Of a stretch of 64,000 nucleotides of DNA, positions 27,827-36,513 are shown piece by piece (the stretch's first letter is position 1; each line of letters opens with the position of its first letter). The notes below the pieces were generated by a model, which saw nothing but the letters and a program-made list of their open reading frames with translations, ran no database searches and had not been told where the DNA came from. Both the position numbers and the translations under genes were made by a program. Source of the stretch: an uncultured Akkermansia sp. (GTDB taxonomy: Bacteria > Verrucomicrobiota > Verrucomicrobiia > Verrucomicrobiales > Akkermansiaceae); contig URLZ01000001.1 in NCBI GenBank assembly GCA_900548895.1, forward strand, positions 48,161-112,160, in the 5' to 3' direction.

Positions 27827-29658
27827 GCGATCAGAACGACAAGTACGCAGAGTCGGAGGGTGAAGACCCGCAGTCCCAAGTGCGCAGCATCATCCGGAAG
27901 CTCAATGAAGATGCTCCCGGCAAGGAGAAGTCGCGCGAAGTGATCGTGCGCGAAGACGGCACCAAGGTCATTCGCGTGACGAAGAAGAAGCGAGTCATGC
28001 TCAGCAAGCGCGACAAGCGGCGACGCAGCCTGAAGGCCGCCGTCGTGGTCGTGCTGGTGATCGTCCTGCTGGCGCTCTGCGGCGGTGGCTATTTTGCGTA
28101 CCGCATGAGCACCATGTCCGGCGAAGCCTATCTGACCGATCGCACGGCTGCTCTCAAAGAGGCTTGGGGGGCTGAGAACTTGATCTGTGAGGGAGCTACC
28201 ATCAAGGGGACGGAGATGCACATCGAGCGCCTCGTCGCCGAGTTCCCGGCCGACTCGCTGCTCAAGCGTATCGAGCTGCGCAAGATCAAGGGGCAGCTCG
28301 CGGCCAAGAGCTTCTTTGTCGGCAAGCCCTGCTGCAATGACATCACCATCGGCAGCGCCTCCGTCACGGTCAACGGCGATATCCCGACCCTTCAAATGCC
28401 CCTTCACCAAGGCGAAGAGCTCTGGGAGGTCAAAAACGTTTCCTGCGGCGATCTCAATCTGGCAGTGACCTCCGCCGGGGGTAAGGAGCTGTTGGCTCTC
28501 TCCGGCGTGCAAGGTTACCTGTATTACCCCCGCAAGAGCCGCAGCATTAACTCGGTGACGCTTCGCCGCGGCACGCTGCGCATGCGCGGGTGGAGCAACC
28601 TTCAGCTGGTGGAGGGCACCTGCCTGATCAGTGCCGACGGCATCGAAACCTTCGACCTGCTCACCCGCCCGGAGGGAACGAGCGATAAAGAGGATTGCAC
28701 GCTGGCCTTTGACGGCAGCATCACCGCCGGTAGCAGCCTTGAAGGACCCTTCAACGTGAGGGCGCGCCGCATTCCGCTGGCGGAGTTCACGGAGTCGCGC
28801 TTCTCCTCCGTGCTGACGGCCATGGTCGTGCGCCCGGCCGACGGCGGCCCGAGCGGCCTGAGGGTGCAGCTGCCGCTGCGCAGTGAGCGCCCCGTCTTCT
28901 CCGGAGTTTTCCCCGTGGCGGACATCACCATCACGCGCATGCCGGCCCTCAGCGTCATCTGTGAGCACGTTCAGACCGATCGTCGCGGCGATTACCTCCC
29001 GATCAAAATCAGCAGCGGTCGCCTGAGCGTCGAGCGCAAGGACGGCGGCTATGCCCTCTACATTCGCGACGGCGAGATGACGGAGGCGGATAAAATCAAC
29101 ATCCGAGCCGATGTCTTTGTCGATGGCGCGAATGCGCTCTCCGGCACCTTCGACTACGGCATCCCCGAAGGCCTCACCAACCGCGAGTACACCGACGGAC
29201 GCCCCGATCCCGTTTACCAGCAGGTCGGCTCGTGGTGCTGGCTCAATACCAAGCTCTCCGGCTGGGCGAATGATCCGGATGACAATGCAAGCGAGCTCAA
29301 CGCCTCCAAGGTAGCGGAACGCGCCGAGCGCACGCGCATTGCCCGTGATGAGGAGGATCGCATCGATGCTTGGATCCGAAGCTCGCTGGACAGCTCTGAC
29401 GCGAAGTCCGGCAAGCAGGACTCCGGCAGCGGCAACACGCCCGCCGCGCCCTCATCCTCACAGACTCCCGGTGCAACGCAGGGCGCCACTCCCGACGCGA
29501 GCCCGAATGGTGCTTCCCGTCCGTCTCTTCCCGCCGGAAGCGGGGCGGGTGAAGGCTCGTCGGGAAGCTCCCAGCCTTGGAATGACCCCGTCTGGGGAGG
29601 TGGTGACATGACGTCTTCGCCTGCGTCCGGCGGCTCCGGCAACCTCTTCGGTATCTGA
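27823..29658 (+). CDS. Single-pass envelope protein of unknown function, secretin partner candidate
   Basis: I do not recognise the family. The 611-residue product has an acidic then strongly basic cytoplasmic N-terminus (VTKKKRVMLSKRDKRRRS), one membrane helix (about residues 70-95: AAVVVVLVIVLLALCGGGYFAY), then some 400 residues that look like repeated beta-strands with alternating hydrophobics, loosely AsmA-like, and a C-terminal tail rich in Ser, Gly and Pro. A N-in/C-out topology puts the large part in the periplasm. The ATG overlaps the secretin stop by 4 nt, and DUF374 acyltransferase follows after 5 nt. Translational coupling suggests a structural or assembly link with the secretin. 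Confidence 0.75.
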   Translation: MSDQNDKYAESEGEDPQSQVRSIIRKLNEDAPGKEKSREVIVREDGTKVIRVTKKKRVMLSKRDKRRRSLKAAVVVVLVIVLLALCGGGYFAYRMSTMSGEAYLTDRTAALKEAWGAENLICEGATIKGTEMHIERLVAEFPADSLLKRIELRKIKGQLAAKSFFVGKPCCNDITIGSASVTVNGDIPTLQMPLHQGEELWEVKNVSCGDLNLAVTSAGGKELLALSGVQGYLYYPRKSRSINSVTLRRGTLRMRGWSNLQLVEGTCLISADGIETFDLLTRPEGTSDKEDCTLAFDGSITAGSSLEGPFNVRARRIPLAEFTESRFSSVLTAMVVRPADGGPSGLRVQLPLRSERPVFSGVFPVADITITRMPALSVICEHVQTDRRGDYLPIKISSGRLSVERKDGGYALYIRDGEMTEADKINIRADVFVDGANALSGTFDYGIPEGLTNREYTDGRPDPVYQQVGSWCWLNTKLSGWANDPDDNASELNASKVAERAERTRIARDEEDRIDAWIRSSLDSSDAKSGKQDSGSGNTPAAPSSSQTPGATQGATPDASPNGASRPSLPAGSGAGEGSSGSSQPWNDPVWGGGDMTSSPASGGSGNLFGI

Positions 29659-29663
29659 GCGGC

Positions 29664-30392
29664 ATGGCGAGCGAACTGCGTTCCAAGTGGTGGTCGCGCC
29701 CGCTGGGGCATCTGCTCTGGCTGGCCATCTGGGGCATCTGCTGCACCCTGCGCAAGCGCATGGTCAACGACGGCGACCCGGACATGGGTAAAAAGCAGGT
29801 CATCATCGCCCTCTGGCACAACCGCACCTTCGTTCCCTGTCACTTTTACAAATACGTCGTCCGCGGCAGCATCACGATGAGCATGCTGACGAGCGCGAGC
29901 AAGGACGGCGCCATGCTCGCCACGGTGGCGGAGGATTACGGTATGCGAGCCGTGCGCGGCTCCAGCAATCGACGCGGCGTCGCCGGCTTCATGGATCTGC
30001 TCTCCGAGCTCAAGGCCGGCTACTGCATGTGCATCACGCCCGATGGGCCCAAGGGTCCGCGCTACAAGTGCCACCCGGGCGTCATCAGGGCGGCTGCCAT
30101 GAGCGGGCTGCCGATCATCCCCGTTCGCATCGAGATTCCGCACTGCTGGCGCATCAACAGCGCATGGGACGGCTTCATCATCCCGAAGCCCTTTTCCCGC
30201 GTCGAGCTTCACTGGGGGAAGCCGATCCGCGTGCCGCGTGAGCTCGATGATGCCGAGCAGAAGCGCTACTGCGCTCTCCTCGAAGAGGCGCTCACCGGCG
30301 GGGCTCCCGACTTCCCGAGCTTTGCCGAGCTGCGCAAGCAGCAGAACGTGCGCCCGTTTCACTCCAACGACTCAGAAGAAACACGATCATGA
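29664..30392 (+). CDS. DUF374-type lysophospholipid/lipid A acyltransferase
   Basis: A 242-residue membrane-associated acyltransferase of the DUF374 branch of the LPLAT superfamily. One hydrophobic N-terminal helix ([14 protein letters not shown]) precedes the core: [15 protein letters not shown] (H-x4-D-like block with W/H), [28 protein letters not shown] and the highly conserved [19 protein letters not shown]. Some relatives act on lipid A or lipoproteins; the acyl acceptor here is not known. It lies 5 nt after the envelope-protein gene, and its stop overlaps the folD ATG (ATGA). Confidence 0.85.
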   Translation: MASELRSKWWSRPLGHLLWLAIWGICCTLRKRMVNDGDPDMGKKQVIIALWHNRTFVPCHFYKYVVRGSITMSMLTSASKDGAMLATVAEDYGMRAVRGSSNRRGVAGFMDLLSELKAGYCMCITPDGPKGPRYKCHPGVIRAAAMSGLPIIPVRIEIPHCWRINSAWDGFIIPKPFSRVELHWGKPIRVPRELDDAEQKRYCALLEEALTGGAPDFPSFAELRKQQNVRPFHSNDSEETRS

Positions 30393-31264
30393 CTACACTC
30401 ATCAACGGAAAGGAAGTCTCGCAGCGCATCCGCGCGGGGCTCAAGACTGAAGTAGCAGAGCTCACCGCTCAGGGCCGCACCCCCGGCCTCGCCGTTGTCC
30501 TCGTCGGCGAAGATCCGGCCTCTCAGGTCTACGTGGGCTCCAAGGTGAAGGCCTGCGCTGAACTGGGCATCTACTCCCAGAAATGGACGCTGCCCACCGA
30601 GACGACGCAGGAGGAGCTCGTCGCCCTGATTCGCCGCCTCAACGAGGATGACCGCATCCACGGCATCCTCGTGCAGAGCCCACCCCCGAAACACATCGAT
30701 GAGGAGGCTGTCGTGCTGACCATCGATCCGCGCAAGGACGTCGACGGCTTCCATCCCGTCAATGTGGCCAAGCTGGTGCTTGAGGAAGACGAGGGCTTCG
30801 TCCCCTGCACACCGTTGGGCTGCATGGAGCTGCTCAAGGCCTACGGTATCGAGACGGCCGGCAAGCACGCCGTCGTCATCGGTCGCAGCATGATTGTCGG
30901 CAAGCCCATGGCCAACCTGCTCGTCAGCAAGAAGGCAAACGCTACGGTGACGATTGCTCACTCGCGCACCTCCAACCTCGCCGAGATCTGCCGCTCCGCT
31001 GACATCATCGTCGCAGCCGTGGGTCGCCCGAAGATGGTGACGGCTGATTTCATCAAGCCCGGTGCCGTCGTTCTCGACGTGGGCATCAACCGCGTTCCCG
31101 ATGCCTCGACGCCGAAGGGCTACCGCATTGTGGGCGATGTTGACTTTGAAAACGTGCGTGATCTCTGCTCGGCGATCACGCCCGTTCCCGGCGGCGTCGG
31201 CCCCATGACGATTGCCATGCTGATGGCCAACACCGTCAAGGCTTGCCGCCAGCTCACGCGCTGA
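30389..31264 (+). CDS. folD: Bifunctional methylene-THF dehydrogenase/cyclohydrolase
   Basis: Interconverts 5,10-methylene-, methenyl- and 10-formyl-tetrahydrofolate for purine and formyl-Met synthesis. The 291 residues show [21 protein letters not shown] (catalytic Tyr and Lys), [41 protein letters not shown] and the C-terminal [15 protein letters not shown]. Two usual family residues differ slightly: QLPLP is here QSPPP. It is last in the secretin operon, overlapping the upstream stop. Confidence 0.95.
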   Translation: MTTLINGKEVSQRIRAGLKTEVAELTAQGRTPGLAVVLVGEDPASQVYVGSKVKACAELGIYSQKWTLPTETTQEELVALIRRLNEDDRIHGILVQSPPPKHIDEEAVVLTIDPRKDVDGFHPVNVAKLVLEEDEGFVPCTPLGCMELLKAYGIETAGKHAVVIGRSMIVGKPMANLLVSKKANATVTIAHSRTSNLAEICRSADIIVAAVGRPKMVTADFIKPGAVVLDVGINRVPDASTPKGYRIVGDVDFENVRDLCSAITPVPGGVGPMTIAMLMANTVKACRQLTR

Positions 31265-31278
31265 GGCCGCGGCTCTCA

Positions 31279-31325
31279 TTGATTCCCCGGCGGCCGCGCG
31301 ATGGTGCCCGCCGACGGGGAATCAA
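31279..31325 (+). terminator. Long hairpin after folD
   Basis: Eleven-bp perfect arms TTGATTCCCCG (31279-31289) and CGGGGAATCAA (31315-31325), with further GC pairing inside. It starts 15 bp past the folD stop and probably ends the operon, though no T-run follows. The rest of the gap, 31326-31598, holds no ORF I trust and no RNA family I recognise. Confidence 0.55.
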
Positions 31326-31598
31326 GCGCCACCCGCGCAGATGTCTGCTGCCCACGCCTACTCCAGAGCAGCGCAACGCTCGCGCGCAATATCTTGTGCG
31401 CTACACAGCAGAGTGGAGCCCTCGGCTTGCGGGGTGAGACAGCTTCACGTCGCCTGGGGGGTCGATGATTCCCGAAGGTGCTCGGATGCATGTGTGAGGT
31501 GCAGCTTTGTTCCTTGTTGCTCGACCACATGGCCGATCCGATACGCTTCATCTGTTTGCCGAAGTTGCGCATGGAGCGGTGCAGGGCAGAGTTTAGCC

Positions 31599-31626
31599 TT
31601 GAATTGCCGCCGTTTTCTGCCATAAT
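31599..31626 (+). promoter_or_regulatory. sufT promoter, near-leaderless
   Basis: TTGAAT (31599-31604), 16 bp, CATAAT (31621-31626), then 11 nt to the ATG at 31638. Predicted leader about 5 nt. Confidence 0.65.
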
Positions 31627-31637
31627 CTCTGCGCCAC

Positions 31638-32177
31638 ATGTTGAATCAGGAAGTCATCACCGAGGCTGAAGTTGCAGCCATTCAGATTCCGGCGGGCAAT
31701 GCCGTGATCCTGCCGGAGGGTTCCCGCATTTACATCACGCAGATGCTCGGTAACACGATCACCGCGGCGTCGGATCTCGGGCTCGTGCGCATTACGCGTG
31801 AAGAGGCCGCGCGGGCCGGCATCATCCCGCCCACTGAAGGGAAGGAGAGCTCCGATGAGAATTTAACGCTCGAGGAACGCGTCTGGAAGGTGCTGGGCAA
31901 CATTTACGACCCTGAGATTCCCGTTGATATCGTCAACCTCGGCCTCGTCTACGGTGTCGAGGTTATTCCCCAGCAGGAGGGCGGCAGTCACGTGAACGTG
32001 CAGATGACCCTCACGGCTCCCGGCTGCGGCATGGGGCCTCACCTGATGGCCGAGGCCGAGATGAACATTGCTGCTCTGGAGGGCGTGAAGTCCGTGGATG
32101 TTGAATTCGTCTGGGATCCCCCGTGGAATCAGGACATGATGAGCGAGGAGGCCCGCATGGAGCTCGGCCTCATCTGA
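31638..32177 (+). CDS. sufT: SufT-like Fe-S cluster assembly protein (MIP18/DUF59 domain)
   Basis: A 179-residue protein of the SufT type, which helps mature Fe-S proteins, mainly under high demand. The first 65 residues form a small beta-rich module (IPAGNAVILPEGSRIYITQMLG). The DUF59/MIP18 domain follows: VWKVLGNIYDPEIPVDIVNLGL, then TLTAPGCGMGPHLM with the conserved reactive Cys, and VEFVWDPPWNQDMMSEEARMELGL, the usual family C-terminus. It stands alone, not in a suf operon. Confidence 0.88.
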   Translation: MLNQEVITEAEVAAIQIPAGNAVILPEGSRIYITQMLGNTITAASDLGLVRITREEAARAGIIPPTEGKESSDENLTLEERVWKVLGNIYDPEIPVDIVNLGLVYGVEVIPQQEGGSHVNVQMTLTAPGCGMGPHLMAEAEMNIAALEGVKSVDVEFVWDPPWNQDMMSEEARMELGLI

Positions 32178-32293
32178 GAGCGCACCACGCTGCCCCGCAT
32201 CAGCCCGTGTGTGGTGCTTTCCAGAGCCCTTTCCCCCTTTCTCATACCGCCCCCAACTGACAACCACGAGCGCTACCCCGGATTGCAAGCACG

Positions 32294-32770
32294 ATGAGCA
32301 AAGTTAACATAGAGCTGACAGAAGAGGAGATGCGGAACTTGGCCGAGATGAGCGCCGCGGTGCTCGCCCTGCTCGGTCAGGTGATGCAGGATATGCCCTC
32401 AGCCAAGACGAACGCATGGCAGCGTCTTTGCGTCGACTTGCTCAAGGCCGCTCGCGGGGTGCCTTCCATTGCTCCGGACATGGAGATGAACCCGGACTGC
32501 GGCTACTGGTATTTTCGCCGCAACTACGTCGATGAGGCCTATTTCTCGGATCTCCTCGATGAATACCGCGATTCTGTGTTCTGGGAGGAGCTCGTGCTGC
32601 GCGCGGCCCAGCAGAGCCTCGAAGAGACCATGGGGCGTTCAGCGGTCGAGGCCATGAGCGAGGAGGAGCGGCGACAGCGCAGCTCCTCCATGGAGAAGGC
32701 GCTCTGGAATGAAGTCACGCGTCACGGCATCGAGCGCATGATCTTTTTGCTGCCGAGCAACGAAGCGTGA
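32294..32770 (+). CDS. Conserved-looking cytosolic protein, function unknown
   Basis: A 158-residue soluble, mostly alpha-helical protein with no signal peptide or membrane segment. I recognise no family. The N-terminal 70 residues are Leu/Met-rich helices. The centre has an aromatic patch GYWYFRRNYVDEAYFSDLLDEY, and the C-terminus is helical and charged (EEERRQRSSSMEKALWNEV). It follows sufT by 116 nt. A weak promoter may exist (CTGACA at 32257, CCGGAT at 32279). Confidence 0.65.
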   Translation: MSKVNIELTEEEMRNLAEMSAAVLALLGQVMQDMPSAKTNAWQRLCVDLLKAARGVPSIAPDMEMNPDCGYWYFRRNYVDEAYFSDLLDEYRDSVFWEELVLRAAQQSLEETMGRSAVEAMSEEERRQRSSSMEKALWNEVTRHGIERMIFLLPSNEA

Positions 32771-32931
32771 CGCCTCGCTCGCCGAAAAGCGGCGCGCGTT
32801 AATCGAGTCCGGCGCGCAAACCGGCGCGCCAGCCACCGTGCCCTTTCTGCGGTGTGGTTCTGTGTCTTGCTGATGTCGGCTTGCAGAGCAGAACCTTGCG
32901 CCGGATGTCCGAGTGCTCTCGCTAGGCACGC

Positions 32932-34833
32932 TCAGCGCCCGAGCAGATCCTCAGCCGAGATGTCGTCCGTGCAGTGTTCCCTGCGGTCACAGTTTTCGCG
33001 CCCGCAGGGGTGGCAGGGCTTGTGGCGGAAAATCGGGCGCAGGGAGGCGTCGGGCCGATACACGCGGGACCCCAGTCGGCTGGCCATGATCACGCGCCCC
33101 TTCACCCCCATGAGCGCCGCTACCTGGGCGATGGCGCCGTCGACGGCATAGAGGTGATCAGCGGGGGAGAGCGCCTTCGTCAACTCGCTGAAGGGGCAGA
33201 TGCGGCAGCTGATACCCAGCCGTGAGGCCATGGCTCGGGCTTCCGTTTCGTCACGCTCCAGAGCCAGAAGCGTAACGGACGCATCGAGGCGCTCAACGAG
33301 CTCCTCCCAGCGCGCCTCCGGCCAGCGATCGGCCTCTCCGAGGCCCGAGAAGGGCGCAATGTAGCAGCGAGGGCCGCGCGCTTCTGCCGCCGTGGCGATG
33401 GGAGCAAGAGCCCGTGCGCGATTCACCTTCAAATCGTGCTGCTTCTCCAGCAGGCGCAGGTAATCCTCTTCCATACAGGGCAGAGGACCCCAGGGCAGAC
33501 GTGGAAAGCGCGTGCGGAACTTCGCGGAGAGGGGATTGTCACGGAATCCGCTGATGTAGAGGGGGAAGTGGCGTTTCAGACTCTTGAAGATCGAGACGCT
33601 CCCGCTGAACATGAAGAGATAATCGTAGGGGCCGTCACGATAGAGATCGTCCGCTTCAAGCTGAGCACCGGCGGACTCCGCGCCATCGCCGGTGACGATG
33701 CGATCCACGCAGTCGCGCTGCTGTTCCCAGAAGCCTTTCTGCTCTTCCGTGCTGATGAGAATCACCTGCGCATCGCCGCGCGAGTGCTTGAGCTCCCGCA
33801 GCATCGGCAGCACCGCCAGCGCCTCCTCAGCTTGCTCGGGAAGACAGACAATGATGCGGAAGGGCAGGCGGTAGTTCTCCTGAGCGAGGCGGAGAGCCTC
33901 CTCCGACTGGGCCGGAGCAAAACACCGCGTGGCCTTCCAACGATGGTGCATCCAGAAACCGTCCAGAATATTCTCTCTTTGGCAGAGCTCCAAGGCCCGG
34001 TTGATTTCAAGCGTGATGGCGGCCTCATCATCGCAGCCTTCGGGCAACTTGATTTCGCGATCCAGCACGGCCTGCCACTTACCGAGGGCGATGTTGCGGG
34101 AAAAGACGGAGATCAGCTTGCCCTTGCCTCGGCAGCGCCTGTAGAGCAGGGCGGGCAGGGGAGTCACTCCCGTGACCTTGCCGAAGTAGGGCAGAAAGAG
34201 GCCCTCTTGAGTGAATTGGTCGCTGAGCACCCCGAGCAAGCCTCCATTGCGCGCCAGCTTGAGCACGGCGCGCAGGCCGTCCTCCTTGCTGAACATCTCG
34301 CAGCCATAGCCCGTGCGCGCGTCGTACACCATCTTCTCGAGCAGAGGATTGCTCAGGCGGCGGTACATCGAGCCGAAGTGCTCCACCCGCTTGAAGCGGG
34401 GGCGGATGCGTGCGAGAATCTCCCAGTTACCGGCATGGGGAATGCAGGAGATAACGGTGTGCCCGTTCATCCCGGACTGCTCAAAAAACTCAGCTCCCTC
34501 TATGCTGATGGACTCCGCAAACTCGCGCTCATTCATCAGCCCCGTCTTGACGGAACAGGCCAAATTCATCGTGGTGCGCACGATGTTGGCCCGAACCATG
34601 CGGCTCAGCTCCGCCCCCCGCAGCATCGGGTCGCAGACGATGCGTAGGTTTCGCGCCACGATGCGTCTGCGCGATGGCGCCGCGAGCCAGACGACGTAGC
34701 CGATGCCACGGCCGAAGCGGGCAATGGAGCGAACGTGTACGCGCTTCATGACCGCGCAGAGCGCGCGGCAGAGCCACGCGCTGAGGCGGTCCGAGAAGCG
34801 GAGTTTAGAGGGAGCGGGAGAGGCGGCGCTCAT
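32932..34833 (-). CDS. Fusion: LpxL-type lipid A acyltransferase + GT9 heptosyltransferase-like domain
   Basis: A 633-residue two-domain protein. Residues about 15-310 match the LpxL/HtrB family: a hydrophobic N-terminal helix, GYVVWLAAPSRRRIVARNL, the catalytic H-x4-E motif in PHAGNWEIL (His133, Glu138), LGVLSDQFTQEGLFLPYFGK and a late FWMHHRWK. Residues about 320-630 match glycosyltransferase family 9: FRIIVCLPEQAEEAL, YIAPFSGLGEADRWPEARWEEL and YAVDGAIAQVAALMGVKG, the usual ADP-heptose site. The C-terminus is Cys/His-rich (CHPCGRENCDRREHC). The start at 34833 leaves 4 nt after the upstream lipoprotein gene. It should act in lipid A/core assembly at the inner membrane. Confidence 0.85.
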   Translation of the reverse strand: MSAASPAPSKLRFSDRLSAWLCRALCAVMKRVHVRSIARFGRGIGYVVWLAAPSRRRIVARNLRIVCDPMLRGAELSRMVRANIVRTTMNLACSVKTGLMNEREFAESISIEGAEFFEQSGMNGHTVISCIPHAGNWEILARIRPRFKRVEHFGSMYRRLSNPLLEKMVYDARTGYGCEMFSKEDGLRAVLKLARNGGLLGVLSDQFTQEGLFLPYFGKVTGVTPLPALLYRRCRGKGKLISVFSRNIALGKWQAVLDREIKLPEGCDDEAAITLEINRALELCQRENILDGFWMHHRWKATRCFAPAQSEEALRLAQENYRLPFRIIVCLPEQAEEALAVLPMLRELKHSRGDAQVILISTEEQKGFWEQQRDCVDRIVTGDGAESAGAQLEADDLYRDGPYDYLFMFSGSVSIFKSLKRHFPLYISGFRDNPLSAKFRTRFPRLPWGPLPCMEEDYLRLLEKQHDLKVNRARALAPIATAAEARGPRCYIAPFSGLGEADRWPEARWEELVERLDASVTLLALERDETEARAMASRLGISCRICPFSELTKALSPADHLYAVDGAIAQVAALMGVKGRVIMASRLGSRVYRPDASLRPIFRHKPCHPCGRENCDRREHCTDDISAEDLLGR

Positions 34834-34837
34834 GCCA

Positions 34838-35242
34838 TCAGTTGAAGGTGTAGGTGCGACTGATGTAGAAAGCCTTGCGCGTGTACGGGTCCCAGACCTT
34901 CGAGCCCGGCTCAACTCCGGTGTAGTCCAGCGGGTAGTTCGGGTAATACGGCGAGATCACAATGTTGCTGTAGCCCGTCGAGATGCCGTAGGGCAGGCCG
35001 TCCGCCGCGCGCCCGGTCGACTCCTGACGCAGGGCGTTGGAGGGCGGCAAATCGCTGGTGTCAATCTTGCGCCACTGGGCGCCGGGGGCAGGCTTACCGT
35101 TGACATCGCGGATGACACTGGGCGGCTGTTGACCCGGATACTCGTCGCGCACGAAGGTATCGACGACGGCTTGGATGAAGCAGGAGCTGAGCAGCAGGGG
35201 GCTCAGCACGAGGATCGCAGCGTGGAGCAGGCTCTTTTTCAT
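34838..35242 (-). CDS. Lipoprotein of unknown function
   Basis: A 134-residue protein with a signal peptide and lipobox LLLSSC, so Cys21 should be lipidated. The mature part has VRDEYPGQQPPSVIRDVNG, then a Tyr/Pro-rich stretch (NIVISPYYPNYPLDYTG) ending in a short beta-rich tail. I recognise no family. It overlaps the upstream membrane-protein stop (ATGA) and lies 4 nt before the acyltransferase fusion, so it is the middle gene of an envelope operon. Confidence 0.8.
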   Translation of the reverse strand: MKKSLLHAAILVLSPLLLSSCFIQAVVDTFVRDEYPGQQPPSVIRDVNGKPAPGAQWRKIDTSDLPPSNALRQESTGRAADGLPYGISTGYSNIVISPYYPNYPLDYTGVEPGSKVWDPYTRKAFYISRTYTFN

Positions 35243-36075
35243 GGTGTGTTGTTGTCGGGGGTTAAAGGAACAAGCGTTACTCTGCCCGGGGTGAACACCG
35301 GCAGATAATTATTCTCCTGAATCATACCGATAATATCGGGATAACAGGCTAAGAGAGAATCGAGGGCATAGCGGAGCATCTGCACGCAGCGCTCGGGTAC
35401 ATCGGCCGCCCCGATTTGCCCGCCGCGCGGTACCTTGTTCGTCAGAGGCACCTTGCCGTTGAAATGCGTCTTGAGCACCGGGAGCCCGTGTTCCGTCTCG
35501 CGGGTAAAATGCAGATCGAGGCTTGAGGTCTGATGCAGATTGGCGCTCAGCGAGCGGTCGACAATGATTTCGGCGTAACCGTCGTGAAAGACGAACGCCA
35601 CACCCTCGGCATGAGCCAGCAGAGAGAAAATGCCGGTCTGGCGCACACGGCAGGTCTGCGAGAGATAGCGATTGACCTCCTCCTCGGTGAAGGACACCTC
35701 CGTGCCCTCGGCTCGGCGGAGCTTTTCGCGCAGATCGGCCGTCGGCGTCTGATCGCGATAGCCGGGAATGGTGCTCATGTCCCGCGGAATCCAGAGCTGG
35801 AGCAGGATGTAGTACAGCAGCGCCGTGAAGCCCAGAAAGAGCAGTAGCGCGACGGTGGACAGCACGTTGAAGCGAAACCAGAGCCCGGAGAGCAACCCGC
35901 GGCGCGGGCGTATGCGCGCCACGGCCTCCTCGTCCTCGTCATCGGGATGAGGGAACATGGACTCCCGCAGCACCTCTTCGTCTCCATCGCTCACCCGGCG
36001 ACGGGAAAACAGGCGCTGCCGGAGGGAGCGGAAAAACCCCGGCTGATTGCGTTTTCTGTTTTCCGAGTGAGGCAT
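35239..36075 (-). CDS. Single-pass membrane protein of unknown function
   Basis: From the Met at 36075 the 278 residues start with a basic, then acidic cytoplasmic part (about 1-65), one membrane helix (VLSTVALLLFLGFTALLYYILL, about 70-92) and a periplasmic domain of about 180 residues. That domain has a helix-start FTEEEVNRYLSQ and beta-rich segments (GVAFVFHDGYAEIIVDR), a pattern like small periplasmic lipid-binding domains, but I cannot name a family. The frame is open 111 codons upstream through non-coding-looking sequence. A TATAAT box 21 nt before the chosen Met supports this start. It is first in a three-gene operon. Confidence 0.72.
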   Translation of the reverse strand: MPHSENRKRNQPGFFRSLRQRLFSRRRVSDGDEEVLRESMFPHPDDEDEEAVARIRPRRGLLSGLWFRFNVLSTVALLLFLGFTALLYYILLQLWIPRDMSTIPGYRDQTPTADLREKLRRAEGTEVSFTEEEVNRYLSQTCRVRQTGIFSLLAHAEGVAFVFHDGYAEIIVDRSLSANLHQTSSLDLHFTRETEHGLPVLKTHFNGKVPLTNKVPRGGQIGAADVPERCVQMLRYALDSLLACYPDIIGMIQENNYLPVFTPGRVTLVPLTPDNNTP

Positions 36076-36096
36076 AGGTGCTGTGCTGCGCTGACC

Positions 36097-36124
36097 ATTA
36101 TAGAGCATTTCTGACTCGATGGAA
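36097..36124 (-). promoter_or_regulatory. Promoter of the envelope operon
   Basis: TATAAT (36102-36097) on the minus strand, then 21 nt to the ATG at 36075. The -35 (TTCCAT, 16 bp away, near 36124-36119) is poor. Confidence 0.5.
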
Positions 36125-36375
36125 GGAAAAAGTGCGCCCTCCCCCGGGCTCCGTCGCGCAATTGGCCTCATCAAGGACGAGCGGGCAATCATTCCTCCCC
36201 TTCTCCAAAAGGCATCCGAGATGACGAAGTTCACTCGCCGCCCCCCCCTGCCTGTTGTCTTTTCCGCCAGCCGTTTCGAGTTCTCCACAGAGAGATGCGG
36301 GAGTCCGGCATGCCGTGCGTACACCACTGCTCGCTTGGGCGTAGCCGCACAACCCCGAAGCGGATTGTTTTTTGC

Positions 36376-36403
36376 TCGACTTAACGAAAAAAACGTGTAG
36401 GAT
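36376..36403 (+). promoter_or_regulatory. Candidate promoter of the ankyrin gene
   Basis: TCGACT (36376-36381), 16 bp, TAGGAT (36398-36403), the same -10 as the ferritin-like gene. It leaves a leader of about 104 nt to the ATG at 36514. Confidence 0.5.
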
Positions 36404-36513
36404 TTCATCCGGAGAAACGCGTTCGGCCTCGTTGCACTTGAACGCAGGCGGCTTACTTCAACTCTCAGCTATCATTTAACCCTCAACCATTGTAACACCC
36501 CCTAACGCTCCCC

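Noticed and set aside
32790-32835. GGCGCGC direct repeats as a site-specific recombination or att site
   Set aside because: Short self-complementary GC repeats in a convergent gap, no integrase or second copy nearby.
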